34,454 nt of DNA from Microbacterium capsulatum (GCF_030865425.1 NZ_JAVFCB010000008.1:1-34454), one strand, 5' to 3'. Numbered from the stretch's first letter, positions 15,332-24,073 are shown. The notes: a model not told the origin generated them from the sequence alone. Numbers and translations: made by a program.

Positions 15332-16326
15332 GACTGCCCTCCCTGGGGGTTCGACCGGATCTCGCGCACGCCGGGGTGGAAGTCCCCGAACATGCGGCGC
15401 AGGCGCTGCACCGGCGTGAGCGGCTGGTTGCGCGAGGATCCGCGCGAGTAGTGCCGTTCGACGTAGTACTGCCCGACAGTGAGGATCGACGTCACGACGA
15501 GGTACCAGAGGCTCGCGACGATGAGCAGCGGGATCGTGTCGTACGTCGACGCGTAGATGAGCTGGACCGAGCGCAGCAGCTCGACGACCGTGATGACGCT
15601 CGCGAGCGAGGACATCTTCAGCATGCCGATCGTCTGGCTGCCCGTCGGCGGGATGATCACCTTCATGGCCTGCGGCAGGATGATCCGCAGCATCGTCTTG
15701 CGGCGGGACATGCCGAGCGACTGCGCGGCCTCCTCCTGCCCCTCGTCGACGGACAGGATCCCGGCCCGGACGATCTCGCACATGTACGCGGCCTCGTGCA
15801 GACCCAGGCCGAGCAGGGCCGCGAGGAACGGGGTGATCATCGTGTTGGCGTTCAGCGAGACGAAGGTCGGGCCGAACGGGATCCCCAGGTTGATCTGCGG
15901 GAACATGTAGCTGAGGTTGTACCAGAGCAGCAGCTGCACGAGCACCGGGGTGCCGCGGAAGAGCCAGATGTACAGCGCGCTCGCGGAGGACAGGATCGGG
16001 TTCGTCGACAGGCGCATCACGGCGAGGACGATCCCGCCGACGATCCCGATCACCATGGCCGCCGCGGTCAGCTCGAGCGTGACGAGCAGGCCGTTCAGGA
16101 TGTTGGGCGTGAGGAAGTACTGCCCCACGATCTCCCACCCGAACCGGGTCTGCATCTGCGTGCCGCGCTGGATCTTCTCGAACCCGAGCGTGTAGACGCC
16201 CCAGGCGACGAGGACGATCAGCACCACGACGGCCACCCAGCGCCCGGGACGCGGCACGGGCACCGGCTTCTCGTCGATGAAGATCGTCGTCGTCACCGGC
16301 GACGCCTGCGTGCTCTGGGGCTCCAC
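15328..16326 (-). CDS. Polar amino acid-type ABC transporter permease
   Basis: The 332-residue membrane protein is of the HisMQ type. An N-terminal cytoplasmic stretch precedes a membrane segment ([19 protein letters not shown]). The permease core follows and ends with the EAA-loop [27 protein letters not shown] and PPTGSQ. Two GTG codons compete for the start. The second (used here) lies 8 nt after AAGGAG, and the first only 2 nt. No second permease is present, so the channel is probably a homodimer. The unusual N-terminal extension and first membrane segment come before the normal core. Confidence 0.92.
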   Translation of the reverse strand: MEPQSTQASPVTTTIFIDEKPVPVPRPGRWVAVVVLIVLVAWGVYTLGFEKIQRGTQMQTRFGWEIVGQYFLTPNILNGLLVTLELTAAAMVIGIVGGIVLAVMRLSTNPILSSASALYIWLFRGTPVLVQLLLWYNLSYMFPQINLGIPFGPTFVSLNANTMITPFLAALLGLGLHEAAYMCEIVRAGILSVDEGQEEAAQSLGMSRRKTMLRIILPQAMKVIIPPTGSQTIGMLKMSSLASVITVVELLRSVQLIYASTYDTIPLLIVASLWYLVVTSILTVGQYYVERHYSRGSSRNQPLTPVQRLRRMFGDFHPGVREIRSNPQGGQS

Positions 16327-16364
16327 GATCACAGCTCCTTCTGGCTCTTCCTGCGGCGGGCGCG

Positions 16365-17339
16365 TCAGCTGGCGGGGTTGCCGACGTCGTTGAGCGCGGG
16401 CTTCTTGATCATGATCGGCGCGACGCCCCACTTCTCGAAGATCTTGGCGTAGGAGCCGTCGGCGATCATCTCCTCGAGCGCCGCCTGGATCGCCTTGTCC
16501 AGACCCGTGCCCTTCTTGACCGCGATGCTGCTCGGCACGTTCGCGGCGATCGGGGATCCGGTGACCTTGTACTGGCCGTTGCTCTGCTTGATCAGGTAGT
16601 TGATCGTCTCCTGGCTGTCGAAGCCGGCATCCGCCCGGCCGCTGCCGACGGCGAGGACCTCTTCGTTGCCGTTGTTGAACGTGAGCACGTTGACCGCGGC
16701 CTTGCCCGCGGCGGTGCACTTCTTGGACTGATCCTCCAGCATGGTCTGCAGCGAGGTGCCGAGCTGCACCGCGACGCCCGCGCCGCACAGGCTGTCGAGC
16801 CCGTTGTACGACTTCTTCGAGGAGCTGGACGTGAACAGCGTCGACCCGATCAGGGCGTAGGAGATGAAGTCGGCCTTCTCCATGCGTGCGGGCTTGGCGT
16901 ACATGCCGGCCTGCCCGATGTCGATCCGCCCGCTCGCGAGGCCCGGGATGATCGTGTCGAAGCCGGCGTTCTCCAGCTCCATGTCGATGCCGAGCTTCTG
17001 CCCGACGGCCTTGATCAGGTCGGCCTGGTAGCCGACGACGGTGGTGCCGTCCTTGTCGATGTACTCACCGGGAGGGGTCGACGCGTCGAGCCCGACGACG
17101 AGCGTGCCCTTGTCCTTGAACTCCTTGGGCACGAGCTTCGCGGCCTTGCCCGCCTTCGCCGGGTCGGCCGGCGAGGAGTTGCCGGACGCGGCCTTCGCGC
17201 TCGTCGCGGGCGCCGCGGCGGGCGAGCCCGCGGAGCAGGCGCTCAGCACCACCGCGAGGACCACGCCGGAGGCGGCGAGGGCGAGGGATCGTACCTTCGG
17301 GGAGGCCACGGCAGAGTGGTCCCGGTTCGTGAACAGCAT
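16365..17339 (-). CDS. Amino acid-type ABC transporter substrate-binding lipoprotein
   Basis: The 324-residue exported lipoprotein has a signal peptide with lipobox LSAC near residue 35. A linker rich in Ala, Ser and Pro follows, then an SBP family 3 domain beginning at [40 protein letters not shown]. The typical ligand-pocket region [17 protein letters not shown] is present. The start ATG has AAGGAG 8 nt upstream. It is the first gene of the operon that runs to the hydroxyacid oxidase. Two cysteines (near LCGAG and KKCTA) may form a disulfide. The ligand is unknown. SBP_3 proteins mostly bind amino acids or small organic acids. Confidence 0.92.
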   Translation of the reverse strand: MLFTNRDHSAVASPKVRSLALAASGVVLAVVLSACSAGSPAAAPATSAKAASGNSSPADPAKAGKAAKLVPKEFKDKGTLVVGLDASTPPGEYIDKDGTTVVGYQADLIKAVGQKLGIDMELENAGFDTIIPGLASGRIDIGQAGMYAKPARMEKADFISYALIGSTLFTSSSSKKSYNGLDSLCGAGVAVQLGTSLQTMLEDQSKKCTAAGKAAVNVLTFNNGNEEVLAVGSGRADAGFDSQETINYLIKQSNGQYKVTGSPIAANVPSSIAVKKGTGLDKAIQAALEEMIADGSYAKIFEKWGVAPIMIKKPALNDVGNPAS

Positions 17340-17578
17340 GCGATGAACTCCTTCGGTCGCGCACAGGGGTGAGGATCCTGCCGGGTGAGCAGGGGACTTG
17401 CGGTGTGGGATCGACGTCGATGCGGCACTTCTGATCGTTGGATCGCTTCGTCGAGATCTCTTCGGCCCTCCGCGCCCGTCACGCACACCGCGAGGAATGC
17501 GTCAGGGATCGGTTTTTATAGGGTTTATCAGGTTTTTTAACACTCACTGCGAGGCGGCTATCTCACCTCGCGATTGCA

Positions 17579-17607
17579 ACACTATCCCTAAACGCTCGTT
17601 TAGACAA
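17579..17607 (-). promoter_or_regulatory. Core promoter of the ABC/catabolic operon with operator in spacer
   Basis: On the minus strand TTGTCT (17607-17602) and TAGTGT (17584-17579) are separated by 17 bp. The palindrome CTAAACG-AG-CGTTTAG (17603-17588) fills the spacer, so a bound TetR protein would exclude RNA polymerase. Transcription would start near 17572, leaving a leader of about 230 nt before the lipoprotein gene. Confidence 0.6.
17588..17603. promoter_or_regulatory. TetR-type operator, operon promoter
   Basis: CTAAACGCTCGTTTAG has perfect 7-bp arms with a 2-bp centre. It matches the crotonase operator at 4201-4216 in all but the centre bases. Confidence 0.75.
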
Positions 17608-17689
17608 CACGCACTTCCGGCTTTCCGGGGCAATCCTCGCACAACCCTGCACGGGCACTCCCCCGGGCTATCCTCCCGCCTTCCGCGGA

Positions 17690-17705
17690 CTGAACGCTCG
17701 TTCAG
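17690..17705. promoter_or_regulatory. Second TetR-type operator, 102 bp upstream
   Basis: CTGAACGCTCGTTCAG has perfect 7-bp arms and differs from the 17588 site only by A-to-G and T-to-C at the third position of each arm. No promoter is visible around it. It may be an auxiliary site for looping with the 17588 site. Confidence 0.7.
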
Positions 17706-17727
17706 ACGCCGAGTCTCCGATAGCGGT

Positions 17728-17760
17728 GAGGCCCGGACGTGCGATGCACGTCCGGGCCTC
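17728..17760 (-). terminator. Strong hairpin after the isochorismatase-fold gene
   Basis: GAGGCCCGGACGTGC (17728-17742) and GCACGTCCGGGCCTC (17746-17760) are perfectly complementary with a 3-nt loop. It lies about 70 nt after the last gene of the nine-gene operon and before the next operon's operators. No T-tract follows. A second stem, GGCCTTCCC/GGGAAGGCC (17766-17774/17806-17814), lies closer to the stop codon. Confidence 0.65.
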
Positions 17761-17830
17761 TGGGCGGCCTTCCCGGGGCGCGCCGCGAAGCGGAGCGGGC
17801 GGCCGGGGAAGGCCGTCATCCGGGGGCGCT

Positions 17831-18418
17831 TCAGGCTGCGCTCTCCCCGAACGCGCGCTCCACCTCATCGACCGAGCGGACCCGGCCGAGCAGCGGCAGG
17901 ATCGTCTCGACGCTGTGCCGGTGCCCCTCGGCGGTGGCGGCCGACATCGCGTCCTCCGCGAACACGATGTTGTAGTAGTTCTCGTAGGCTGCGCGGGCGG
18001 TGCCCTCGACGCCCCAGTTGGTGGACATGCCGATCAGCACGATCGTCTCGATGCCGTGGCGGCGCAGCTGCACGTCGAGGTCGGAGCCGTGGAAGGCGTT
18101 CCAGCTGCGCTTGACGAGCACGGGCTCGTTCGGCTGCGGGGCGACCTCGGGCACGAGCTCGTCCCAGCGCGGCTCGCGCACCGGGTTCGCCGGACGCTGC
18201 TTCTCGATGAGGATCGGCTGCAGCGAGTCGCGCTCGTTCGGCAGGAAGCTCGAGCGCACGTGCACGAGCAGGGATCCGGCCTCGCGGGCGGCGGCAATGA
18301 GGCGCAGCGACTTGTCGAGCACGCCGCGGGAACCGTGCGGCAGGTGATCGTGGGTCATGTTCGCCTCCTGCAGGTCGATCATGACGAGGGCGGTGGTCCG
18401 TGGGTCGAAGAGGGTCAT
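17831..18418 (-). CDS. Isochorismatase-fold hydrolase lacking the catalytic cysteine
   Basis: The 195-residue product matches the isochorismatase/cysteine-hydrolase fold. The acid is in VMIDLQ (Asp15) and the lysine in VKRSWNAF (Lys103). The segment that normally reads like T-N-x-C-V-E-x-T-A-R is STNWGVEGTAR, so glycine 136 replaces the nucleophile. The Cys-dependent amide hydrolysis of nicotinamidase or N-carbamoylsarcosine amidase is therefore not expected. Chemistry as in true isochorismatases, which also lack the Cys, is possible. ATG has AAAGG 5 nt upstream. It is the last gene of the minus-strand operon, 34 nt after the alpha/beta hydrolase gene. Confidence 0.83.
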   Translation of the reverse strand: MTLFDPRTTALVMIDLQEANMTHDHLPHGSRGVLDKSLRLIAAAREAGSLLVHVRSSFLPNERDSLQPILIEKQRPANPVREPRWDELVPEVAPQPNEPVLVKRSWNAFHGSDLDVQLRRHGIETIVLIGMSTNWGVEGTARAAYENYYNIVFAEDAMSAATAEGHRHSVETILPLLGRVRSVDEVERAFGESAA

Positions 18419-18452
18419 GGGTGCCTTTCTGTCGGGGGGCCGGGAGTGGGGG

Positions 18453-19415
18453 TCAGGATCCGCCGGGGGTCATGCGGGCGCCGTCGATCACGGCGTGCAC
18501 CGCGTCGGCGCAGGCGCGGACGCCGGCCTCGGCGAGGATCACGTCGTAATGGTTCGTGCCGGCGACCTCGGCGATGTGCAGGTGCGGCCAGCGCGTGCGG
18601 TACTCGTCGAGGAGGGCTGCCGGGTGCAGGCCCGGCTTCGCCGCGACGAGGTCGCTCTCCGCGGAGATCAGCCAGACGCCGTCGCGGTGCGAAGGGTCGC
18701 TCATGACCCGCTCGAAGGCGGTCAGGTAGTCGGCGGATCCGTACACGTCGTCCGAGTCGGCCTGCATCGCCTCGACGACGGTCGACGCGCGGTAGCCGTG
18801 CTCCGCGTCGCCGACCAGGTCGTATTCGAAGCTCGCCCGTGCGACCGGATCCACCCCGGCGGCGAACGACGGATGCGCGCGGAAGAAGCCGAGGTACTCG
18901 TCGACGTCCGCGAACGCCCGGCCGAGCCGGGCGGCCGGCCCGAACGCCTCGAGCAGAGCCTCGGTCGTGTCGTCCTTCCTGGCGCGCGGAGGCCGCGGCG
19001 TGCCGCCGTCGATGACGACGGGGCCGAGGAACCGGTATCCCGGCGCCGCCTCGGCGAGCAGGCCCGCGACGGTCATCGCAATGTAACCGCCGAGGGAGTG
19101 CCCGACGAGGACGACGTCGCCCGCGGGGAGCAGTTCCCGGATCGCGGCGAGCACGGTCTCGGCCTGGGCGCGCATGCCGTACGGGGCGCCGAGGTCGCGG
19201 GAGCCGGCGCGGCCGCGCAGGTCGGGACCGATCACGCGCAGCCCGGGCAGCGCCTCGACGACTGCGGCGAGCATGAGGTGGTTCGAGGTGATGCCGTGGA
19301 TGACGCACACCGCGGGCGCCCCGGCGGGTGCGGGATCCACCGGATCCCACACCCCGACCGTCGCCGCCCCTCCGGGCACCTCGACGGCCTCCCTCCGGTA
19401 GGTGTGCGTGGCCAT
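18453..19415 (-). CDS. Alpha/beta hydrolase
   Basis: The 320-residue cytosolic hydrolase has the oxyanion motif VIHGITSN (about 38-45) and the nucleophile elbow VGHSLGGY (Ser107). A probable acid lies in ISAESDLVAA (about 262-270), and the catalytic His is in GTNHYD (about 293). A cap region lies at about 140-230. The fold covers esterases, C-C hydrolases and haloperoxidase-like proteins, and the substrate cannot be read. It starts 2 nt after the stop of the FAD oxidoreductase gene, indicating one transcript. It probably hydrolyses an ester, amide or C-C bond in an intermediate of this operon. Confidence 0.86.
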   Translation of the reverse strand: MATHTYRREAVEVPGGAATVGVWDPVDPAPAGAPAVCVIHGITSNHLMLAAVVEALPGLRVIGPDLRGRAGSRDLGAPYGMRAQAETVLAAIRELLPAGDVVLVGHSLGGYIAMTVAGLLAEAAPGYRFLGPVVIDGGTPRPPRARKDDTTEALLEAFGPAARLGRAFADVDEYLGFFRAHPSFAAGVDPVARASFEYDLVGDAEHGYRASTVVEAMQADSDDVYGSADYLTAFERVMSDPSHRDGVWLISAESDLVAAKPGLHPAALLDEYRTRWPHLHIAEVAGTNHYDVILAEAGVRACADAVHAVIDGARMTPGGS

Positions 19416-19417
19416 CG

Positions 19418-20530
19418 TCAGGCCGCCGCCACGCCGAAGTGGGCGAGCTCGGGGGCGGCCTCGCCCATCACGTCGCGGGCGACGGCGTCGCCGAACAGCG
19501 GGCCCATCGTCAGGCCGCCCGCACCGTAGCCGGCGACGAGCCAGAGCCCGTCCGCGCCCGGCACGCGCCCGATCAGCGGCACGCCGTCATCGCCCATCGG
19601 GCGGATCCCGACGCGGGTCTCCAGGATCGTGGCGCCGGCGAGACCCGGGGCGAGCGCGAGCGCCTTCTGCAGCACCGACATCTGCCCGGCCGCGGTCACC
19701 CGCGCGTCGAAGCCACTGCCGGTCTCGCGGGTCGCGCCCACGGCGATCCGGCCGCCGTCGAACGGGGTCATGTAGTGGTCGGCGAACGGATGCAGGGTCG
19801 GCCACGGCGAGGTGTTCACGCCGCGCAGGCCGAGATGCACGATCTGTCCGCGCTGCGGGCTGACGCCCACGGTCGTACCGAGCGGCGCGAGGAGGTCGCG
19901 CACCCGGGCGCCGGCCGCGACGACGACCGCGTCGACATCGAGCTCGGTGGTCGTGGTGCGGACGCGCCAGCCGGATCCCTCGCACGCTTCGATGCCGATG
20001 ACGGCGTCGACGAGGTGCGCGGCTCCCAGGGCGATCGCGCCGCTGAGGGCGGCGTCGCGCAGGATGCGACCGTCCACCCGGCCGCCGCCGGAGACGGTGA
20101 TGCCGCCGAGGCCCGTGGCGAGCGGCGGGAAGAGCTCGCGGGCGCGGGCGCTGTCGACGCGGGCGACCTCGCCGGCCACGGATCCGGCCGCCGCGACGCG
20201 CGAGCGGATCCGCTCCTCGACGCCGTCGAGCTCGGTCTGGGTGCCGACCATGAGTGCGCCGGAGCGCCGGTAGCCGAGCTCGGGGATGCCCAGGCCTTCG
20301 AGCTGGGAGAGGAACTCGGGGTAGAAGCCGCCGCCCGCGGAGTACGCCTCGTAGAAGGAGCCGTCCGAAGACGACACCCACGGGGCGATGATGCCGGCGC
20401 TCGCGGCGGTGGCCTGGCCGAACCCGCCGTCGTCGATCACGGTGACCCGCGCGCCCCGGCGGGCCAGCTGGAACGCCGTGGTGACGCCGGCGATGCCGCC
20501 TCCGATGACGACGGTGGTTGCACTGTTCAT
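19418..20530 (-). CDS. FAD-dependent amine/D-amino acid oxidoreductase (DAO family)
   Basis: The 370-residue flavoenzyme begins with the dinucleotide-binding motif VVIGGGIAGVTTAFQLARRG and ends with the DAO-family GLWLVAGYGAGGLTMGP flavin-contact region. The mid-part SPQRGQIVHL and RPMGDDGVPLIG are typical of DadA/glycine-oxidase/sarcosine-oxidase-like members. It would oxidise the C-N bond of an amino acid or secondary amine to an imine. The best ribosome site (AGAAGGA) is 13 nt from the ATG, which is rather far. It follows the lipoprotein gene after an 87-nt gap holding a strong hairpin, so its expression may be lower than that of the transporter. Confidence 0.88.
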   Translation of the reverse strand: MNSATTVVIGGGIAGVTTAFQLARRGARVTVIDDGGFGQATAASAGIIAPWVSSSDGSFYEAYSAGGGFYPEFLSQLEGLGIPELGYRRSGALMVGTQTELDGVEERIRSRVAAAGSVAGEVARVDSARARELFPPLATGLGGITVSGGGRVDGRILRDAALSGAIALGAAHLVDAVIGIEACEGSGWRVRTTTTELDVDAVVVAAGARVRDLLAPLGTTVGVSPQRGQIVHLGLRGVNTSPWPTLHPFADHYMTPFDGGRIAVGATRETGSGFDARVTAAGQMSVLQKALALAPGLAGATILETRVGIRPMGDDGVPLIGRVPGADGLWLVAGYGAGGLTMGPLFGDAVARDVMGEAAPELAHFGVAAA

Positions 20531-20570
20531 GGTGGTTCTGCGTTCCTTCTGCTGCGGGGGCTGGGCGGGG

Positions 20571-20610
20571 CGCTCGGATCCGGCCCCTCGGGAGGGACCG
20601 GATCCGAGCG
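20571..20610 (-). terminator. Hairpin after the lipoprotein gene, within the operon
   Basis: CGCTCGGATCCGG (20571-20583) and CCGGATCCGAGCG (20598-20610) pair perfectly around a 14-nt loop, starting 8 nt after the lipoprotein stop. As an internal operon hairpin it could attenuate transcription or protect the 3' end of the lipoprotein mRNA. Confidence 0.65.
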
Positions 20611-20617
20611 ATCGTGA

Positions 20618-22174
20618 TTACTTCGCCGGGGTGACGTCGTCGAAGACGAACGCGTCGTCGGCGCGCGGGGTGAACTTCACGCTCTTGCTGGTGCCGTAGG
20701 CCGAGGGCTGCGCATACAGCGAGATCAGCGGGCGGTCCTTCTCGGCGATGATCTCCTGCACCTGCGCGTAGTCCTTCTTGCGCTCGTTCTGGTCCATCGT
20801 GCGGTTGGCCTTGCTCAGCAGGTCGTCGACCGTCGCGTTGCTGTAACCCATGCGCGGCATGCCCAGGGTCGTGGCGAAGCCCTGCAGCGAGTACGAGGCG
20901 TCCAGCAGCGCGTCGGAGAAGGCGACCTGGTAGACGGCCTTGTTCGTGTACTTGCTGTAGATGTCGCCGAAGGCGCCGCCCTCGAGGATCTCCAGGTCGA
21001 CCTTGAACCCGGCCTTGGTCAGCATCGCGTTGACCATCTCGGCGAGCTCGGCGTCCATCGGGTAGGTGCCGCGGGACGCGCTGTAGTGCAGCGACACGTC
21101 GCCGCCGTCCGCCTTGACCTTGTCGACGAGCTCCTTGGCCTTCTTCGGGTCGTACACCGACGTGTCGTACATCTTCGGGTCGCCGCCGAAGACGGCCTTC
21201 GGGGCGCGGGTGCGGGTCGGGGTGGCCTCGCCGTTGAACAGCGTCTTCACGATCGACTTCTTGTCGATCGCCAGGTCGATGGCCTCACGGACGCGCGGGT
21301 CCTTCGTCGCGTACTCCGAGTTCAGGCGCAGCACGAGCAGCATGACGCGGCTGGTCTCGCCGATCGACATCCGGGTCTTGTCGCCGTTGACACGCTTCCA
21401 GTCGATGACCGGCACGTCGGTGGCGATGTCGACGCCGCCGGTGAGCAGCTCGGACACGCGGGTCGAGTTCTCCGGGATCGTCCGGACCTCGACGTGCTTC
21501 CACTTCGGCTTGCCGCCCCAGTAGCCGTCATTGCGGTCGAGGATCACGCGGTCGTCGCGCTTCCACTCGGTGAACTTGTACGGGCCGGATCCGAACGGCG
21601 CCTTGATGAAGGCCTCGATGCCGTTCTTCTCGATGAAGTCGGCGGGAACGATGTCGGCGCCGCTCTTGGCCAGCACGGCCATGAGCGTAGGCATCGGGCC
21701 GTCGGTCTTCAGCTGGAACGAGTACTCGCCGGTCTGGGTGGCCTCGAGGATCTGCTGGTACCAGCGCGCCTCGAGCAGGGACGGGTCCTTCAGACGGTGG
21801 ATCGTGAAGACGGCGTCCTTGGCGGTGAGCTTCGAGCCGTCCTGGAATTTCACGTCCTGGCGGAGGGTGAAGTTCCAGGTGGTGTCGTCGACCTGCTTGT
21901 AGTCCTTCACCAGCTGCGGGACGATCTTCATCGATGCGTCGCGGGTGAAGAGCCGGTCGTAGATGTTGCGGTTCACCCGGTCGGCCGAGGTCTGCACGGC
22001 GTTCTGCGGGTCGAGGTTGCGCGGGTCGACGGTCTGCGCCCACACGAGCGTGTCCTTCGTCGACGCGGCGCTGCTGTCGGCCTTCGGGGCGCTGCCGGTG
22101 CCGGGAACGCACCCGGCCAGCAGCAGCGCCGCTGCGGCGAGCGCCCCAACGGCGGCGACTCTCTTCTTCGTCAT
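20618..22174 (-). CDS. Peptide/nickel-type ABC transporter substrate-binding lipoprotein
   Basis: The 518-residue exported lipoprotein has a short signal peptide and the lipobox LLAGC (Cys22). The SBP family 5 fold (DppA/OppA/NikA) follows, with WAQTVDPRNLDPQN near the N-terminus, then LRQDVKFQDGSKLTAKDAVFTIHR and FGSGPYKFTEWKRDDRVILDRNDGYWGG. ATG has AAAGGAA at 6 nt. It is transcribed after both ATPase genes, which is unusual because this gene more often comes first. Hairpins lie on both sides of it. The ligand may be a peptide or a small non-peptide compound. The neighbouring enzymes suggest the latter. Confidence 0.92.
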   Translation of the reverse strand: MTKKRVAAVGALAAAALLLAGCVPGTGSAPKADSSAASTKDTLVWAQTVDPRNLDPQNAVQTSADRVNRNIYDRLFTRDASMKIVPQLVKDYKQVDDTTWNFTLRQDVKFQDGSKLTAKDAVFTIHRLKDPSLLEARWYQQILEATQTGEYSFQLKTDGPMPTLMAVLAKSGADIVPADFIEKNGIEAFIKAPFGSGPYKFTEWKRDDRVILDRNDGYWGGKPKWKHVEVRTIPENSTRVSELLTGGVDIATDVPVIDWKRVNGDKTRMSIGETSRVMLLVLRLNSEYATKDPRVREAIDLAIDKKSIVKTLFNGEATPTRTRAPKAVFGGDPKMYDTSVYDPKKAKELVDKVKADGGDVSLHYSASRGTYPMDAELAEMVNAMLTKAGFKVDLEILEGGAFGDIYSKYTNKAVYQVAFSDALLDASYSLQGFATTLGMPRMGYSNATVDDLLSKANRTMDQNERKKDYAQVQEIIAEKDRPLISLYAQPSAYGTSKSVKFTPRADDAFVFDDVTPAK

Positions 22175-22190
22175 GCTGTGTTCCTTTCGC

Positions 22191-22236
22191 GAGCGGATCG
22201 GGTCCGCTCTGGGGTGTCCGGCGGGGGTGTCGCCGG
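22191..22236 (-). repeat. Two small hairpins before the lipoprotein ribosome site
   Basis: GAGCGGA/TCCGCTC (22191-22197/22203-22209) and CCGGCG/CGCCGG (22218-22223/22231-22236) are perfect short stems in the 85-nt gap before the lipoprotein gene. The first ends within a few bases of its ribosome site. They may be processing or stabilising elements. Confidence 0.5.
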
Positions 22237-22259
22237 AGGTCGGTGGTCGGGACGGATCG

Positions 22260-23099
22260 TCAGCGGCTCTTGAACGGCTGCGCGCGGGACGACTCGATGA
22301 GCTGCTTCGTGTACTCGTGCTGCGGGCGGTGCAGGATGTCGTCGGCCGTGCCCTGCTCGACGACCTCGCCCTTGAACATCACGCTGATGCGGTCGCTCAT
22401 GAAGTAGACGCTCTCCAGGCCGTGGCCGATGAACACGTACGTGAGGCCCAGCTCCTCCTGGAGCTCCTTGAGCAGATTGAGGATCTGGCTCTGGATCGAC
22501 ACGTCGAGCGCCGAGACCGGCTCGTCGCAGACGAGCACGGGTGGTTTGCGCGCCATCGCCCGGGCGATCACGAGACGCTGGCGCTGCCCGCCGGAGAACT
22601 CGTGCGGGTACTTGTCCAGCGCCGCGGAGGAGAGCCCCACCTGGTCGATGAGCTCGTCGACCCGCCGGGCGATCTCCCGACGGCCCGCACGGGGCGCCAC
22701 CGTCATCGGTTCGGAGAGGATCGCACGCACGTTCATCCGCGGATTGAGAGCGGAGTACGGATCCTGGAACACCATCTGCGCCGCGGTGCGGCCCGCGGTC
22801 GTCGTGCGCCCCCTGCGGTCGAAGACCGACTGCCCGTTGATGCTGATGTCCCCCGAGGTGGGCGAGAGCAGGCCGACGAGCATCCTCGCGACAGTCGTCT
22901 TGCCGGATCCGGATTCCCCGATGATGCCGAGGGTGGATCCCTTCGGCACGGCCAGGTCGACGTTCTTCACCGCCTGGAACTCCTTCTTCTTCCCGAAGAA
23001 GCCCTCGGCGACCTGGAAGGTCTTGTGCAGCCCGGTGGCCCGGACCACCGCGTCGGTGCCGGTGACGGTCTCGACGGCGGTGTCGATGTCCATGGTCAT
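22260..23099 (-). CDS. Dipeptide/oligopeptide-type ABC transporter ATPase (DppF-like)
   Basis: The 279-residue ATPase has Walker A GESGSGKTT (about 62-70), Q-loop MVFQDPYSALNPR, signature FSGGQRQR, Walker B VLVCDEPVSALD and the C-terminal HRPQHEYTKQLIES tail typical of the second Dpp ATPase. The switch region is IGHGLES instead of the common SHDLxx. The histidine is kept. ATG overlaps the preceding ATPase stop by ATGA. A long open frame further upstream is a shadow of that neighbour. Together with the other ATPase and two permeases it forms the full importer. Confidence 0.93.
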   Translation of the reverse strand: MTMDIDTAVETVTGTDAVVRATGLHKTFQVAEGFFGKKKEFQAVKNVDLAVPKGSTLGIIGESGSGKTTVARMLVGLLSPTSGDISINGQSVFDRRGRTTTAGRTAAQMVFQDPYSALNPRMNVRAILSEPMTVAPRAGRREIARRVDELIDQVGLSSAALDKYPHEFSGGQRQRLVIARAMARKPPVLVCDEPVSALDVSIQSQILNLLKELQEELGLTYVFIGHGLESVYFMSDRISVMFKGEVVEQGTADDILHRPQHEYTKQLIESSRAQPFKSR

Positions 23100-24070
23100 G
23101 ATGCGACGCCCTTCAGCTCCAGCAGACGGTCGGTGTGCCAGCAGGCCGCCGCCTGGCCGTCGACCTCGGTGAACGCGGGCTTGACGGAGCACGCATCGGT
23201 CGCGAAGGCGCAGCGCTGCGCGAACCGGCAGCCGCTCGTCCACTCGCTCGGCGTGGGCACGCGGCCCGGGATCGCGGTGAGCCGGCTGCTCTTCGCCTCG
23301 ATCGACGGGGCCGACTGCAGCAGCGCGTCGGTGTACGGGTGCCGCGGCGCGGTGAGCACGCGCTCGGTCTCGCCGCTCTCGACGATCCGCCCGGTGTACA
23401 TCACCGCGACCCGGTCGGCGATCCGCCGCACGACGTTGAGGTCGTGGCTGACGAGCAGCAGGGCCGTGCCGGTCTCGACGCTGATGTCGTAGATGAGCTT
23501 GAGCACCTGGTCCTGCACGGTCACGTCGAGCGCCGTGGTGGGCTCGTCGGCGAGCAGCAGGCGCGGCTTGCCGAGCAGCGCCATCGCGATCATCGCGCGC
23601 TGGCGCATTCCGCCGGAGAGCTCGTGCGGGCGCTGCCGCAGCACGCGCTCGGGCTGATGGAAGCCGACCCGGTCGAGCATCGACAGCACATCGGCGCGGG
23701 TGGCGCGCACGTGCCGGGCGGCCTCGCCGAGCTGCGTACCGATCGACAGGATCGGGTTGAGCGCGGTGAGCGGCTCCTGGTAGATCATCGAGATCTCGCG
23801 GCCGCGCAGCTGCCGCATCCGAGCCGGGGACGCGTGCGCGATGTCCTCGCCGTTCCACCGGATGGACCCGCCGGAAACGGCGAGCCCCCGGGCGAGCAGG
23901 TTGATGATCGACATGCAGGTCAGGCTCTTTCCCGATCCCGACTCGCCGACCAGGGCCATCCGCTCACCGGCGCCGATGGAGAGCGAGACGCCGTCGACGA
24001 GGGTCAGGTCGCGCTTGGTCGCCTTCACGCTGAGGTCCTGAAGGCTCAGCATCGCTTCGGTCCGTGCCAT
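23096..24070 (-). CDS. Dipeptide/oligopeptide-type ABC transporter ATPase (DppD-like)
   Basis: The 324-residue ATPase has Walker [11 protein letters not shown]-loop [11 protein letters not shown], signature LSGGMRQR, Walker [13 protein letters not shown] and switch SHDLNVV. The C-terminal oligopeptide/dipeptide domain carries the conserved Cys pattern [15 protein letters not shown]...ACW, known in this subfamily as a possible Fe-S site. It starts directly after the DppC-like gene. It heterodimerises with the DppF-like partner encoded next. Confidence 0.93.
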   Translation of the reverse strand: MARTEAMLSLQDLSVKATKRDLTLVDGVSLSIGAGERMALVGESGSGKSLTCMSIINLLARGLAVSGGSIRWNGEDIAHASPARMRQLRGREISMIYQEPLTALNPILSIGTQLGEAARHVRATRADVLSMLDRVGFHQPERVLRQRPHELSGGMRQRAMIAMALLGKPRLLLADEPTTALDVTVQDQVLKLIYDISVETGTALLLVSHDLNVVRRIADRVAVMYTGRIVESGETERVLTAPRHPYTDALLQSAPSIEAKSSRLTAIPGRVPTPSEWTSGCRFAQRCAFATDACSVKPAFTEVDGQAAACWHTDRLLELKGVAS

Positions 24071-24073
24071 GGG

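Larger units (their letters stand above)
17340..17830. other. Promoter region and operon boundary at 17.3-17.8 kb
   Basis: No gene is seen in these 490 bp. The left part is the leader of the ABC/catabolic operon and includes an AT-rich island at 17511-17552 (runs of T and TATA-like strings), unusual for this GC level. Two TetR-type palindromes are at 17588 and 17690. On the right, a perfect 15-bp hairpin (17728-17760) and a 9-bp hairpin (17766-17814) close the neighbouring operon. Confidence 0.65.
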
